A stretch of 64,000 nucleotides of DNA from Agapanthus africanus (Eukaryota > Streptophyta > Magnoliopsida > Asparagales > Amaryllidaceae): assembly GCA_030015575.1 (NCBI GenBank), contig JASDDO010000001.1, positions 510,813,772-510,877,771 on the forward strand, in the 5' to 3' direction. Positions 1-11,780 of the stretch are shown in pieces (the stretch's first letter is position 1; every line of letters begins with the position of its first letter). Both the position numbers and the translations under genes were made by a program. The notes under the pieces were generated by a model. That model did not search any database, was not told the origin of the DNA, and saw nothing but the letters and a program-made list of their open reading frames with translations.

Positions 1-25
1 TATTTCTATCGCAGTAAAAGCCGAA

Positions 26-2023
26 ATGGCAGCGATACAAAAGAAACTCGACGCTATTGAAAACAAGTTCTCATCTTTCTCCCTAAATCAGGTCACGCTT
101 CCTAAGACCGTCTGTGGTTGTTGTTCGGATCCTTCACACTTAACGGAAGAATGTCCTACGAATGCATCGTTTCAAGCTAATGCTGCTTTTCAGCAGCGAC
201 CTAGAAACGACCATTATTCTTCCACATATAATCAAGGATGGAGGAACTATCCTAACTTTGCTTGGAATCAAAACCAACAAAGTAATTATCAAAGACCTCC
301 TCCACAGAAACCACAACCACAGAATCAGCCCCCCTTTCAGTCACAGAATTTCCAAAATCCGGCTAACATTTCTACACCACAAGAGGCCGGTACTGACAAC
401 TCACTTGCACAAACTTTGGATATGTTCATGAAACAATCCATGCAAATTTCGGCTGTGATGAGGTCTTCTATTGATACCCTAACGAAAAACTCTTCCTCCC
501 ATGGTGAGAGTATTAAATCAATAGAAAACCAAATCGCACAGTTAAACGCCGCAATGTGTGCGAGAGAGAAAGGGAAACTCCCATCTCAACCCATAGATAA
601 TCCTGGCCACTCACAAAGTTATAATGTGAGTGCTGTTACCACGTTGAGATCGGGAAAAGTGCTGAATAACCGAGTGGGTGAGCAGTGTGATGATAGTAAC
701 ACCAATGATACCCCTTCTTCTTCTTCCTCCCCTAATTCGTCTATTCTTCCATCTTCAACCGAGCCTATTCTCCGTTTTCCCCAAGGCTCGAACCCTTCGC
801 CCATTTCGCCAAATCTATCTAAGTCGATTCCCACTCCAATTTTGGGATCGAATCCATCCCCACAATCCTCTCCAATGTTGGACCAAACCATTATTGATAA
901 AGCACCTTATCCAAACAGGTTAAGGGGCAACAGACCAAGTCCACAAATGGAGAAGATTGTGAAAATTTTTAAGCAAGTTAACATAAACATTCCTCTCCTA
1001 GATGCTATTCAACAAGTCCCGTCATATGCAAAAATCTTAAAGGACTTGTGCACTAGGAAGAGAAAAGTTCAAGTACCTAAAAAAGTTTTCCTTGCGAGTA
1101 ATGTGAGCACTGCTTTTACACAACAACTACCCAAGAAACGAAAGGACCCCGGAAGTCCTACAATTTCTATTTCTATTGGGGGTAAAAATATCAATCGTGC
1201 TCTACTCGATCTAGGTTCTAGTGTTAACTTGCTTCCGTACTCTGTTTATGAGCAATTAGGGATCGGAGAGTTAAAACCTGCGCATTGCACTCTTCAGATG
1301 GCCGATCGATCTATCACCCAACCTAGGGGTGAGCTAGAGGATGTGTTAATCAAAGTCGGGGAATTCATATTCCCTGTGGACTTTATCGTTATAGATACAC
1401 AACCTGTAGAAAACCAACGCAATCAAATCCCGGTGATACTCGGTCGGCCCTTTTTTGCCACCTCCAACGCAGTAATCAATTGTAGAAACGACTCTATGAC
1501 CCTATCCTTTGGAAAGAAGTCAATTGAGCTTAACATTTACAAGTTGGGAAGTGAACCCTCCGAACCCTATGCTCATGTGTGTTCTGTCGAATTAATGGAT
1601 GTCGACAGCAGCGAATTTGATCAACCTCATAATTCTGATGACATTTTTATAGAGTCTGACGATCACCCCATTTTTTCTGATGACATTATTTTTCGGGGTA
1701 TCGATGAAAGCTTTGAGGAAATTTTCGCTGATGAACTCGCATTTTTACAAGACACGGGTGTTGAGATGAATCAACTCCAAGACAAAGAAATTGGACCTCC
1801 ACCCCTTCTTTTGGACAATCATGATAATGCGAGTAATCCATCATCACTATCACTGTGTCGTCTCTCCAAATTGAGACGCAATCCTTTTCCATCACACCTC
1901 TTATCACCTCCCCACTTCTTCACGTCGAAAGGTGACATGTTCTTCCACCAACCTTGGTACTTCATCGATAAAATTTTTGAATGGTTGGTGTTGACTTTTG
2001 GTCTTTGTAAGGCTTTACTTTGA
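26..2023 (+). CDS. gag-pro: Athila Gag with retroviral-type aspartic protease (fossil element gene, frame open)
   Basis: A 665-residue frame that runs in from the window edge; its true start probably lies upstream. In order: a zinc-knuckle-like Cys/His motif (near residues 31-43, CGCCSDPSHLTEEC), a Gln/Pro/Asn-rich stretch, a coiled segment around ENQIAQLNAAM and the Athila signature TLRSGK near residue 207, a conserved block near residues 290-345 (PYPNRLRG, then INIPLLDAIQQVPSYAKIL), and an aspartic protease with DLGSSVNLLPYSVY near residue 395 and ILGRPFFAT near residue 472. An Asp/Glu-rich tail follows. Gag would form the particle and the protease would cut it. Polymerase domains do not follow. 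The frame looks whole in the visible part. Assignment to Athila rests on recognised family motifs. Confidence 0.85.
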   Translation: MAAIQKKLDAIENKFSSFSLNQVTLPKTVCGCCSDPSHLTEECPTNASFQANAAFQQRPRNDHYSSTYNQGWRNYPNFAWNQNQQSNYQRPPPQKPQPQNQPPFQSQNFQNPANISTPQEAGTDNSLAQTLDMFMKQSMQISAVMRSSIDTLTKNSSSHGESIKSIENQIAQLNAAMCAREKGKLPSQPIDNPGHSQSYNVSAVTTLRSGKVLNNRVGEQCDDSNTNDTPSSSSSPNSSILPSSTEPILRFPQGSNPSPISPNLSKSIPTPILGSNPSPQSSPMLDQTIIDKAPYPNRLRGNRPSPQMEKIVKIFKQVNINIPLLDAIQQVPSYAKILKDLCTRKRKVQVPKKVFLASNVSTAFTQQLPKKRKDPGSPTISISIGGKNINRALLDLGSSVNLLPYSVYEQLGIGELKPAHCTLQMADRSITQPRGELEDVLIKVGEFIFPVDFIVIDTQPVENQRNQIPVILGRPFFATSNAVINCRNDSMTLSFGKKSIELNIYKLGSEPSEPYAHVCSVELMDVDSSEFDQPHNSDDIFIESDDHPIFSDDIIFRGIDESFEEIFADELAFLQDTGVEMNQLQDKEIGPPPLLLDNHDNASNPSSLSLCRLSKLRRNPFPSHLLSPPHFFTSKGDMFFHQPWYFIDKIFEWLVLTFGLCKALL

Positions 2024-3453
2024 CCAATAACTTTACCTCCCCCAATGATTTTAATTGCTTAACATTATTTAACTCAAGTTGGGGGGAGGGGTGGTATATT
2101 TTGGCTCTTGAAAGAAAATGATTTTTACAAAATTGTGAGCTTAAAATAAGTTTGGGGGAGGATTTTCACTTTCATATATTTTTGTCCCCATTAATAATTT
2201 CCTCCCACGTCTACAGGTTTTTGTGCTTAATGGATGACATCAGTGAGGACACTGCTGTAAACAGGTTTGGGGAAGGTTTGTGCTTATTTACACATCAAGT
2301 TGTATCATATTTTGCATAAGCACAAATTTTCAAAAATTTTAAAATTAAAAAAAAAATCTATAACAAAAGAGTAGAAAGTGAAAAATTACATCCAAAAGAT
2401 AGGAATAGTTTAAGAAAATCAAGAAAATTAGAAGTTTTCTTAAACGAACTAGTAATAAGTAGTTATGAGCTGTTGTCCCAAGGGTTAGTAAGATGAAGGA
2501 AGTCACTAATCTGAGGATAAAATAAGTCTGAAAAATAGTTTCTATTCTGGAAGCCAAACATTTGAATGTTGATACCCTACTATATGCACTTACACACGTC
2601 TTAAAACTCGGGATAGTAGAGGATACCTTGAAATGCTCTTGTCTAAAAGACAAAGTATGAAGGAAATGAAAAAAAAAATGAAGAAAATATAAAAATGGTG
2701 AAAAGGAAAAAATGAACACTGGTTTTGTTATCGCCAAGGCAGCAATAAAAAAATATAGCGAGGGTGCCTCTTCACCTAGTGCCCTAAGGCCAACTGGTCT
2801 GGGAGTCACTGCTAAGCCTTAGGTGGTGCAAGACGAGGAAAATATTATCACCTAATCAGCAAACACATGAGTAATCGGTTAGTTAGTACCTCAAGAAGTA
2901 TTAACGGTCGCATGAAAATGTGTGAGCAAATCTTAATATTCATTAAATTAAAAAGTACTAAGGCAGATGGACAAGAGTATGATAGCTTGAATTGAATTCT
3001 CCGAGTGTAGGGATGTTCTTTACACACACGTGGGGTTATATGATCGATGTTTGGACGAAAGGTAGGAATGAAGAATAAGGACGATGTTTTATTGAGGGAT
3101 AATGTGATTTCTAACATTTTTTCATGACTATTAAGATAGGGCTCATAACAACTGAAAAGCTAGTGTAGTTGGAAACTCTTCTTTTCAAAGCCTTTCTTTT
3201 ATGGTTCTTATCTTTATATGTAAATTTCACCATCTCTCTTTTGTTATAGGATTTTGTGGGTGTAATCCGCTGAAAACCCTCAGGAGACAACACTCCTCCT
3301 ACTAGGGAACCTAGAGGTTTAACGGCTTGTTGCACGTGCTCAGTGCAATCGTGTCTGCCTACGAAAGTGTGCTTAGTTTTCTCCTTTCTTTTTTCTTTTT
3401 CTTTTGAATAAATTAGTTTGCTCGGGACGATCAAAGATAAGTTTGGGGGTATA
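2024..3453 (+). other. Athila 3' internal non-coding region
   Basis: No convincing coding sequence. Several short purine tracts (GTTTGGGGGAGG-like, near 2140-2160 and 3441-3450) occur, as is usual between gag/pol and the 3' LTR in this lineage. A block near 3258-3352 (TGAAAACCCTCAGGAG, then a short TTGCACGTGCTCAGTGCAA hairpin) recurs at about 5340-5432 and, on the other strand, about 56270-56370. The purine tract at about 3440-3450 is the likely second-strand primer. Confidence 0.65.
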
Positions 3454-4963
3454 TGTTCAGTTGATAAAACTGCATATTTGTATTTCATTTTTCCTACCAT
3501 TTTCATATTAAAAAGGACTTTATTATAATATATTATACATATGAGGGTTTATGTGTAAAAACACCATTTTCCATGTGTTAATATATTTTAAATAACATTT
3601 TGTAGGAAAAAGTAAGCATATAATATCCATGTAACATTTGGCCCATTTAAATATGCTTACCTTATTAATACCTTTGATCAATTCTTAAATGGTTAAGTTA
3701 ATATCTCAATATAACAAACTCTACTAAATATTATTTGTTGAGATATTGTGCAGAATTTGAAGGGCTAAAATCAAGGAAATCAAAGTTGGCAAATCAAATC
3801 TACCAAAGATATTCAAGAAACTAATTCTGGTAGAAATGTAGAAAAGATTTTCAAAGTCTAGATACTCAAAAGATTACCAAGTGTTACAGATATGAAGCTA
3901 CAAAAATTAGAGGCCATGATCTCACCAAAAGGGGGTGGATCCACGGCCAAACCTATCCAATGGCCGCGGTTCCGCCGCGGATTTGAAGAGTTGAGATATG
4001 GGATTGTGGTGGTTAGGATCCTAACAACTAGTTTCCATATTAGGAAACTAGGGTTCTGGCTATGTAATTATAAATAAGGACCGAGAGCCTCTTGGAAAAA
4101 TCATCAAGACGACGAGATCACGAAGTCCAAGACGGCTCACGCATCCAGACTGATCATCAACTATTCGTCTACCTCCTTGGAAGAGATCGAGAAGCAAACT
4201 AGCCTTTGTAATCATTTTCTAAGGAATCAAAGTGTAGATTGTTCAAGTTGATTAATAAAGGTAGTTGTTTTATTTAATTCTTTTGTATTTTACATTATGT
4301 TTTCCCTCTCTTTCTTTTCATCTTCTTTTCCCAACATGCATGCGCGAGTAATTCTCCGCTTGTTAGGGTTCGTAGGATTAGGGTAGGATAATGGATGATG
4401 AACATCCCTAAACCCTTTTTAAGTCCTATAAAGTTTATGAACTTTATCAAAAGAATCATTAACATCCTAATTGGGCGCGCTAACAATTCTTTGTTAGTTC
4501 CGACCGCGATAGAGATTAGATTAATGATTGTTTTGGTAAAGGCTAGATATGAACGGAGTTCCATGTCGAGATAAGGGTTAAGAGTGGGATTACATTTCCC
4601 TCCAGAAACCCTAATCTACATGCATCACCGTCGTTCTAGTTTTAAATCTATTAAAGGATAAAAATGGTAACTTTTAATTAATCTTCCATGACTACTAAAT
4701 CCTAATGAACCCTACAAGCTCTCTTATTATATTAACTATATTCCTAAAATAATCTAGATCTATAAATTTGCACTCTTGCTTAAAGTAGATCTAGAAACTT
4801 TTCACAAAATTCTTTATTCCTCCTCTCTTTTTCAACACATATAAAGTACGAGTAAAAGGTTCCACGTTTCCCTGAGGACGACCCGTACTCATCTCGGTCT
4901 AGCTACACGCGACACCGTTATTGATTGCGGTTAACTACAAAACATAAATTTTCACAACAATCA
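3454..4963 (+). repeat. Athila LTR, first of two in tandem
   Basis: The LTR begins TGTTCAGTTG directly after the GTTTGGGGGTATA tract and ends CAACAATCA at 4963. A TATA-like box lies at about 4069 (ATTATAAATAAG), followed by GAGCCTCTTGG, which is shared with the second LTR. The 3' half (about 4085-4963) matches the second LTR closely. The middle (about 3600-4000) does not. Confidence 0.7.
3935..3980. promoter_or_regulatory. GC-rich double palindrome (copy 1, Athila LTR)
   Basis: A left half around 3935-3948 (ends CCACGGCC), a 13-base spacer, and a right half at 3962-3980 (GGCCGCGGTTCCGCCGCGG). It lies about 90-130 bases upstream of the TATA-like box. Four more copies occur in the window. The function is unknown. 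Confidence 0.6.
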
Positions 4964-5527
4964 TACCTCAAGAAGTATTAACGGTCGCATGAAAATGTGT
5001 GAGCAAATCATAATATTCATCAAATTAAAAAGTACTAAGGTAGATGGACAAGAGTATTATAGATTGAATTGAATTCTCCGAGTGTAGGGATGTTCTTTAC
5101 ACACACGTGGGGTTATATGATCAATGTTTGGATGAAAGGTAGGAATGAAGAATAAAGACGATGTTTTATTGAGGGATGATGTGATTTCTAACATTTTTTC
5201 ATGACTATTAAGATAGGACTTATGACAACTGAAAAGCTAGTATAGTTGGAAACTCTTCCTTTCAAGGCCGTTCTTTTATGGTTCTTATCTTTATATGTAA
5301 ATTTCACTATCTTTCTTTTGTTATTGGATTTTGTGGGTGTAATCCGCTGAAAACCCTCAGGAGACAACACTCCTCCTACTAGGGACACCTAGAGGTTTAA
5401 CGGCTTATTGCACGTGCTCAGTGCAATCGTGTCTGCCTATGAAAATGTGCTTAGTTTTCTCCTTTCTTTTTCTCCTCTTGAATAAACTAGTTTGCTAGGG
5501 ACGACCAAAGATAAATTTTGGGGTATT
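4964..5527 (+). repeat. Second copy of the end of the Athila 3' internal region
   Basis: Starts TACCTCAAGAAGTATT and repeats about 2887-3453 with few differences. It places a piece of internal sequence between two LTRs, as expected after recombination between related elements. Confidence 0.7.
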
Positions 5528-6970
5528 TTTTCAGTTGATAAAACTGCACATTTGTATTACATTTTTCCTACCATTTTCATATTAAAAAAGGACTTTATTA
5601 TAATATATTATACATATGAGGGTTTATGTGTAAAAACATTATTTTCCATGTGTCAATATATTTTAATTAGCATTTGGTAAGAAAATGTATGTAAATAAAT
5701 CCATTGACCAAATCCTAGTAGAAATAAGCCTACTAAATATTATTTGAGACTATTGTGCAGAATTTTCCAAGTTATTATGCAGAATTTATCAAACAAATCA
5801 AGTTGTTGAAGAAAACTTGCCAAATTAAGAAGCAAAACTTGGAGACCAAGTCTGGAAGCAACCGAGAAAATATTTTTGAATTCTGAAGGTGCCTAGGATT
5901 GCCACATGTCCCAAAGATAGAGCCCAAGAATTTTCATCAGGAGATTTCCACCATTGGCCGCGGAACCGCGGCCAAACCCCCCTGTTGGCCGCGGATCCGC
6001 GGCAATCTAGAGAGATCGTTGGCTAAAATTTTGGGGCATAAATCTATGATAAATTTTACCAAGTTTCCAACCTAAAGATTCTGGCTTTGCACTATAAAAA
6101 GGCACCAAGAGCCTCTTGGAAAAGTTATCAAGCCGAAGAGATCACGAAGTCCAAGACGGCTCACGCATCCAGGCTGATCATCAACGGTTCATCTACCTCC
6201 TTAGAAGAGATCGAGAAGCAAACTAGGTTTTTGTAATCATTTTCTAAGAAATAAAAGTGTACTTGATCTTGTTGATTAATAAAGGTAGTTCTTTTTCTTA
6301 TTCTATTTCTTCATGCATTTTCTCTCCATCTCTTTTTCTCCCAACATGCGCGAGTAATTCTCCGCTTGTTAGGGTTCGTAGGATTAGGGTAGGCTAATGG
6401 ATGATGAACATCTCTAAACCCTTTTTAAGTCCTACAAAGTTTATGAACTTTATCAAAAGAATCATTAACATCCTAATTGGGCGCGCTAACAATTCTTTGT
6501 TAGTTCCGACCGCGATTAGAGATTAAATTAATGATTGTTTTGGTAAAGGCTAGATATGAACGGAGTTCCGTGTCGAGATAAGGGTTAAGAGTGGGATTCC
6601 TTTTCCCTCCAGAAACCCTAATCTACACACATCACCGTCGTTCTAGTTATAAATCTATTAAAGGATAAAAAGGTTAACTTTTAATTAATCATCCATAACT
6701 ACTAAATCCTAACGAACCCTACAAGCCCTTTTATTATATTAACTACATCTCTAAAATAATCTAGATCTATATTTTTGCATTCTTGCTTAACGTAGATCTA
6801 GAAACCATTCTACAACATTCTTATTTCTTCCTCCTTTCTCAACACATCTAAAGTAAGAGTAAAAGATTCAACGTTTTCCTGAGGACGACCCGTGCTCACC
6901 TCGGTCTAGCTACATGCGACACCGTTCTGATTGCGGTTAATTACAAACAAACACTCTTTCGTATCAATCA
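5528..6970 (+). repeat. Athila LTR, second of two in tandem
   Basis: Begins at about 5528 after ATTTTGGGGTATT and ends GTATCAATCA at 6970. The TATA box is at about 6094 (CTATAAAAAGG). The 3' half matches the first LTR closely, while about 5690-5950 is largely different in sequence. Confidence 0.7.
5956..6003. promoter_or_regulatory. GC-rich double palindrome (copy 2, Athila LTR)
   Basis: Left half GGCCGCGGAACCGCGGCC (5956-5973), 13-base spacer, right half GGCCGCGGATCCGCGGC (5987-6003). It lies about 90-140 bases upstream of the LTR's TATA box. Confidence 0.7.
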
Positions 6971-9900
6971 CCGGCGTTTGGCTTTTTCGAGTATGGCCAG
7001 TTCGCGCTCTCGATCAGCTTTGCTTTTTCAGACGAGCCTCATTTAGGAATGAGTCGATCATTTCGTCTGACGGATATAGGAGTTCAGGCTCGGGATCAGC
7101 CCCCCAGTTTTTCGGCATCTGGAGATTTTTCGTCATTTATTAACGAGTGAGAGATCATGTGGCAGCTTGCCACATAACCCTCATGTTCATCTGCCGAGTC
7201 TTCTCCCTCGTCTGCATCGCCATCTCCATCTACAAAGATGTGTTTGAGGAATTATTGGAGTGTGACTGGAGTTCGCGGCTTCTGGTTATATTCTTCCAGC
7301 ACGTCGATATGTCTTCGTAGGTTCGTGCGCTTGTTATCAAGTTTCACGGGCTTTTTGGTCTTCTTTTTCTTTTCTGAAGACTTTGACGGCTGGCCCTGAG
7401 CATTTAAACTGCCGTTATCAGTTCTCGGCGTTGGACGCGGTTTTAGCATTCCCTCGATGATCTTGGGTTCTAGTTGATTTCTCCACCTGATCGCCGGGTA
7501 TGTTTGGAGATCCTTCAGCATTCTTTTGGTCTTGGCTGAAAGAACGACCTCCCATAGAGCTTCTTCTATGAAAGAGCATGATGCCCTTGGTGTGTCCCCC
7601 TTTTAAGAGCGTGCGGTTGCGGTGGGCTTACTTTCCAATTCTCGGACAGTGCGAACTTTCCCTGTTGGTATTGGCTCTCAACCCATCCTTTGAAGACGAA
7701 GCAATCCTCGATTGGATGGCCTACCACTTGGTGATAGGGGCAATAATTAGGATTATTGGCTTCACCGGGTTGCAACGGGCGTTTTAGATTTGGTAAGGTG
7801 ATGAGCCTGTTGCGCACCACTAGCTCGAACAGCCTCCTCGTTTTATCTTGAGGAAACGAATAAGGTTGTTTCAATTTCTCCTTAAGGAATCGCCGTCTCT
7901 CATCTTGGCGATCAATTAGTCTCGGAGCATTGGGCTGCTGTTGAGTATTAGCAACGAAGGTCAATTTCCCTTTCCTTTTTTCATTCCGCGGCTCCGGCTT
8001 CGAAGAGGAAGGCCTGTGACCCATCTGGTCTATTTGGGCCAGCTTATCAATCAAGGATGGAAAGTGGTTAGCTTGAAAAACATCATAAATTGGGAGATGG
8101 TTGCTTGAGGGTCGAAAGTACCCATGAACATGCCTACCGCAGGCGCTTCTTCGATGCGCTGCTCGCACTTCGACCATAGATTCCACCATCGTATTGCGTA
8201 TTGCACCCATGTTTCGCCTGGCTTTACCCTGGCGTTAATCAATGCGGTGATCGGGGTGCGCTCTCTAGCGCTTTCGAATCTTTGTGTAAACAGCAGCTCC
8301 ATCTCCGCAAATGTCTTGATAGAATCATTTGGAAGTTCAAAATACCACTCGAACGCCGTTTCCGACAAGCTGCCAACAAATTGGCGAAGTAAAAGTTTAT
8401 CATCACCTCCAGTGTTGCCGCATAAGGCTCTGAATTGAGCGACGTGCTGATGCGGATTTCCCGTCCCCTTATATACGTGGAATTTGGGGATAGTGTATCT
8501 TGGCGGGTACCTTATTTGGTCATACCGGCCCAGATATGGTCGTCCAGTTTTAACAATTTGCCCAGCCGCTTCATTCGCCTGGTGAGCTTGTATTTGCTGA
8601 GCAATGTAATCATCCAGAGTGGCCTTGGAGATGGTCTCCTCCTTGGCTGTTGATAGAGCCGGAGGAGGGTTCGATGTCCCCCCTCTATCATATTCAATAA
8701 TCATCGGGGGGTCTTCAGCCGGAGGTTCTGGCTGTAACATCATGCCGGCCATGTCCTGAAACAAAAGAGCCATCAATTTTATATTGGACGCCTGTTCCGC
8801 GGCTTCTTTTTCTCTCCTCTCGAGTATTCTTCGAAGGAATTCAATATCAGTCTCTTGTTCCTGACACTGCTCTGGACTTTCTTTTGGCCCAGTGAGTGCA
8901 GCCATTGCTGATAGCATCTCTTGGAGCTTTTATTGTTGTTGCTTCTGAGCCTTAGTCACTCATCGCGTAAGCGGTCGATGACCAGTAGAGATACGGCTGT
9001 CCTCCTTTCCGAATGCCATATATATGGTATGAACCACCATGCCCCCAGCCTTAGGGCGTTTGGGTTTATCATCTTTGCGGTCTGCCACAGTCATAGGGGC
9101 TTTCTCCGGCCACCTTCCCTTGTGAGCAGCTGAAGTTGAGGGGGTCGTTGCAGTAGGCATCCAAATAGTTGTCGCCTTCTGTGGTATCATGGGATGGCTC
9201 TCTTCTTGCCGAGCTTTAATCTTCTTTGGTTGGCGAGAGTAGTCCCGGTCAATCATCGATTCCTGGACATGTCTCCAGACTTTGTAAATTTTGGAGAACA
9301 GCCGCTAAGGGGGCTGTTCCGGCTTCTTTTCTGTAGCAATCTCCACAGGTGGAGGAGATCTTTTCACCACGACAATCAGAGAGTTCTTGCGAACTCTCCT
9401 AAGCGGTTCAAAGTTGTTCCCAGTTGGAACAGCAGCGTTTACTTCCACCATTGGAGCTGGCAGAGTCAGTCTAGAAGGGGAATTACCCCCAGCCATCCTC
9501 ACTCGGAGCCAGTAGCGACGTCGAGCTTGTTGAGCCGTTGGGATTGTCTCAGCAGTAGGGATGACTTCCTCATGCCCTCTATGTTGGTCAAAAGTTGTCG
9601 TCGGTGTCATCCTTTTAAAGACTGATGATCGTTGAGTGGGGACGGCCAACCTATCAAAAGCAGACTTTCACGCAGGAGGAGAAGTTTTGATGATTTCATT
9701 CGGGGCGGAAACCGAAACAATCAGTCTTGCAAAGACCGACTCCTTGGCAGGAGAATCCGCTTTGAAGACTTCGGGAGCAGGGATGGCTATCCTCTTCGGA
9801 ATAACCCTTTCTGGAATTGCAGGCTTCTTCATGGGCCCACATGAACTTTGGCCCAATCTAGCAAAGACTGAGGTGTTTGGTTTGGGCGACCCGTTGAGAA

Positions 9901-10267
9901 GGGCCGCAGCAGTTGTAAGCCGATCAAAGACCGACTTCTTCGGAGCTTCATGTAATGGTACAGGCATGCTGAAGCTCGTTGGCGGGACCATAGTCCCAAA
10001 GAATAGTCCAGTGGTGGCTTGAGTCACCTGGTCCACCGGTATTGTGAAAAGGGAGGCCGCTTGAGGCCCGTAGGTTAAACCTCCAGATGAGGCGGAACGG
10101 GAATTGCAGCTGCAGCTGGAGCAATTAGAATCCATTGATGTTCTTCTTTCTGCACGGAAGAAAAACCAAATCTTAGTACCTCGAACCAAAGGGCAACCAT
10201 ATAAAACCGTGATTCGTTCGCGAACACGACACACGAAGTGTGGAGTGGAAAGAGGACAAGATCCCAC
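6971..10267 (-). pseudogene. gag: Tat-A gag and gag-protease linker region (fossil)
   Basis: Reading leftwards from the primer site: an N-terminal part with repeated SVFDRL, SVFARLG and SSVFKRM-like motifs (about 10.2-9.3 kb); the main Gag domain (about 8.9-8.05 kb) with GRPYLGRYDQIRYPPRYTIP and LRQFVGSLSETAFEWY; a C-terminal part with the zinc-like motif CPYHQVVGHPIEDCFVFKGW (about 7.7 kb); and an acidic linker up to the Athila junction. The Gag would form the element's particle. The same order and several of the same motifs are seen in Tat-B at 58.4-61.6 kb. The region is broken by several interruptions and does not look able to give a full Gag. Confidence 0.75.
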
Positions 10268-10283
10268 CGGGCGTGCCAGAATC
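10262..10283 (-). other. Tat-A primer-binding site
   Basis: The minus strand reads GATTCTGGCACGCCCGGTGG directly after the LTR end. The same sequence follows the Tat-B LTR at 58353, which supports both boundaries. Confidence 0.65.
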
Positions 10284-10904
10284 TGTTTATTGCTGAAAGA
10301 TGCGACCGGGACGTTGGGACGTCTGGGCCTGAATTTTGGGGGCAGATGCTATTAAACGCTATCCATCCACCTCTCCGAAGATGCCAAGTTGATTTATGGC
10401 ACCGTATATCGAAGGTGTGAGTGGATGCGGCCGTTGTTGCAGACTTCGTCAGATTCCTCCTCATTTGAGAGGTTTTTTTATTGTGGGGACGCTCTTCCCT
10501 GCAGGCGCAAGTCCCTGCAGTTAATTTCTCTACCGCAAAGCGGTAATAATTTTCTTCTTCTCCAGATGATCACTTCGTGTCGTGGGTGTTTATTTTGTTT
10601 TTGGTTGCCCGTGGATAGTATATGGAGACTAATTTAAGTTGTTGCCCTTAGGGCGTGGACTAGTCCAAATCCGTATTATCTTAGATTTGGGTTTGAGTTG
10701 GGTTTAAGGATCGTCAATCTCATTAAGACTAAGATCAACTTAAACGTTTGTTAAGGATACATTAATCTGATTTTAGACTAAGATCTACTTAACGAAGGGG
10801 TTTTAGGTTAAGGATATGTTAGTCTAATTTTAAACTAAGATCAACTTAACAGGATCATTTAGATCCAACAAAAGAGCATTTGGGGTCTATTGTTTTAGTT
10901 TAGG

Positions 10905-11290
10905 GACATTGCGGTCCATTAGTTTAAGGACATTACGGTCAATCGTTAGTTTAAAGACATTGCGGTCGAATGTTAAGGACGTCATAGTCCGAGGTTAAGG
11001 ACATCACAGTCCGTGGGTTTAAAAGGGACCCCACAGTCCGAGGTTAAGGACATCACAGTCCGTGGGTTTACCGAGATTAAGGACATCATAGTCGATGGGT
11101 TTAAAAGGGACTCCACAGTCCGAGGTTAAGGACATCATAGTCCATGTGTTTAAAAAGGACCCCACAGTTCGAGGTTAAGGACATCATAGTCCGCGGGTTT
11201 AAAAGGACCCCACAGTCCGTAGTTTAAAGACGTCATAGTCTATAAAGTTTAAGGACATCATAGTCGATGAGTTTAAGGACCCCATAGTCC
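10905..11290. repeat. 49-base tandem array in Tat-A LTR
   Basis: Repeats of GAGGTTAAGGACATCACAG begin at 10991, 11040, 11073 (a shorter unit), 11122 and 11171; the main period is 49 bases. Degenerate units flank these. Each unit pairs GGAC with GTCC at short range, so it can form small stem-loops. Confidence 0.8.
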
Positions 11291-11780
11291 ATGGAATGAT
11301 TGGTTATCGGGACCCGTCACCTCTTTGAAGACGTTAAAGAATTACAACGACAAATATCAGAGGAGTGAAGAGATGTACCCTTGAACCAATGTTGATTGGG
11401 AGATCTGTAGTCCAATTTGGAACTAAGATCAGAGATTAATGAGCAAATTAGCCCAATTAATCATAATTAAGGACTTATGGCCAACTTGGGCTAAGTCCAT
11501 TTGAGTTTAGAAATGTTGAACATTTATTTAGGTAGTTTAACATTTATCTGGGATTGGACCCTCTTTATTTAGCAATGGGTATGGGTTTTGACCATATTTT
11601 ATCTTTTATTGAGTGCTGAGCACTCATATGCATCTGAGGTGATCAACCTTGGAAGACAAGAAAGTATTTGAAGCTCAGTCAAAAGGGTAGTCTTGTATCT
11701 ATAAATCTTGGCTAGTTCAGGCTAAGATTGGCTGAGATATAGTGTTAAATAGTAAAGTAAATTCAGCTATCACATTCTCC

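Larger units (their letters stand above)
1..6970 (+). mobile_element. Athila-type Ty3 LTR retrotransposon, 3' part, with two tandem LTRs
   Basis: Order of parts: gag-protease frame, non-coding 3' region, LTR, a second copy of the end of that 3' region, and a second LTR. The gag and protease sequence and the GTTTGGGGG purine tract just before the LTR point to the Athila lineage. No reverse transcriptase, RNase H or integrase is present between the protease and the LTRs, so this is a gag-protease-only (non-autonomous) form in the visible part. The right end (LTR ending in TCA at 6970) abuts the gag-protease linker of a minus-strand Tat element, which suggests insertion into that element. The left end lies outside the window. 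The two LTRs differ strongly in their middle parts, so they are probably not the pair made by one insertion. Confidence 0.8.

Noticed and set aside
8124-8653. Plus-strand open frames in Tat-A
   Set aside because: They lie opposite the recognised minus-strand Gag domain and have no motifs of their own.
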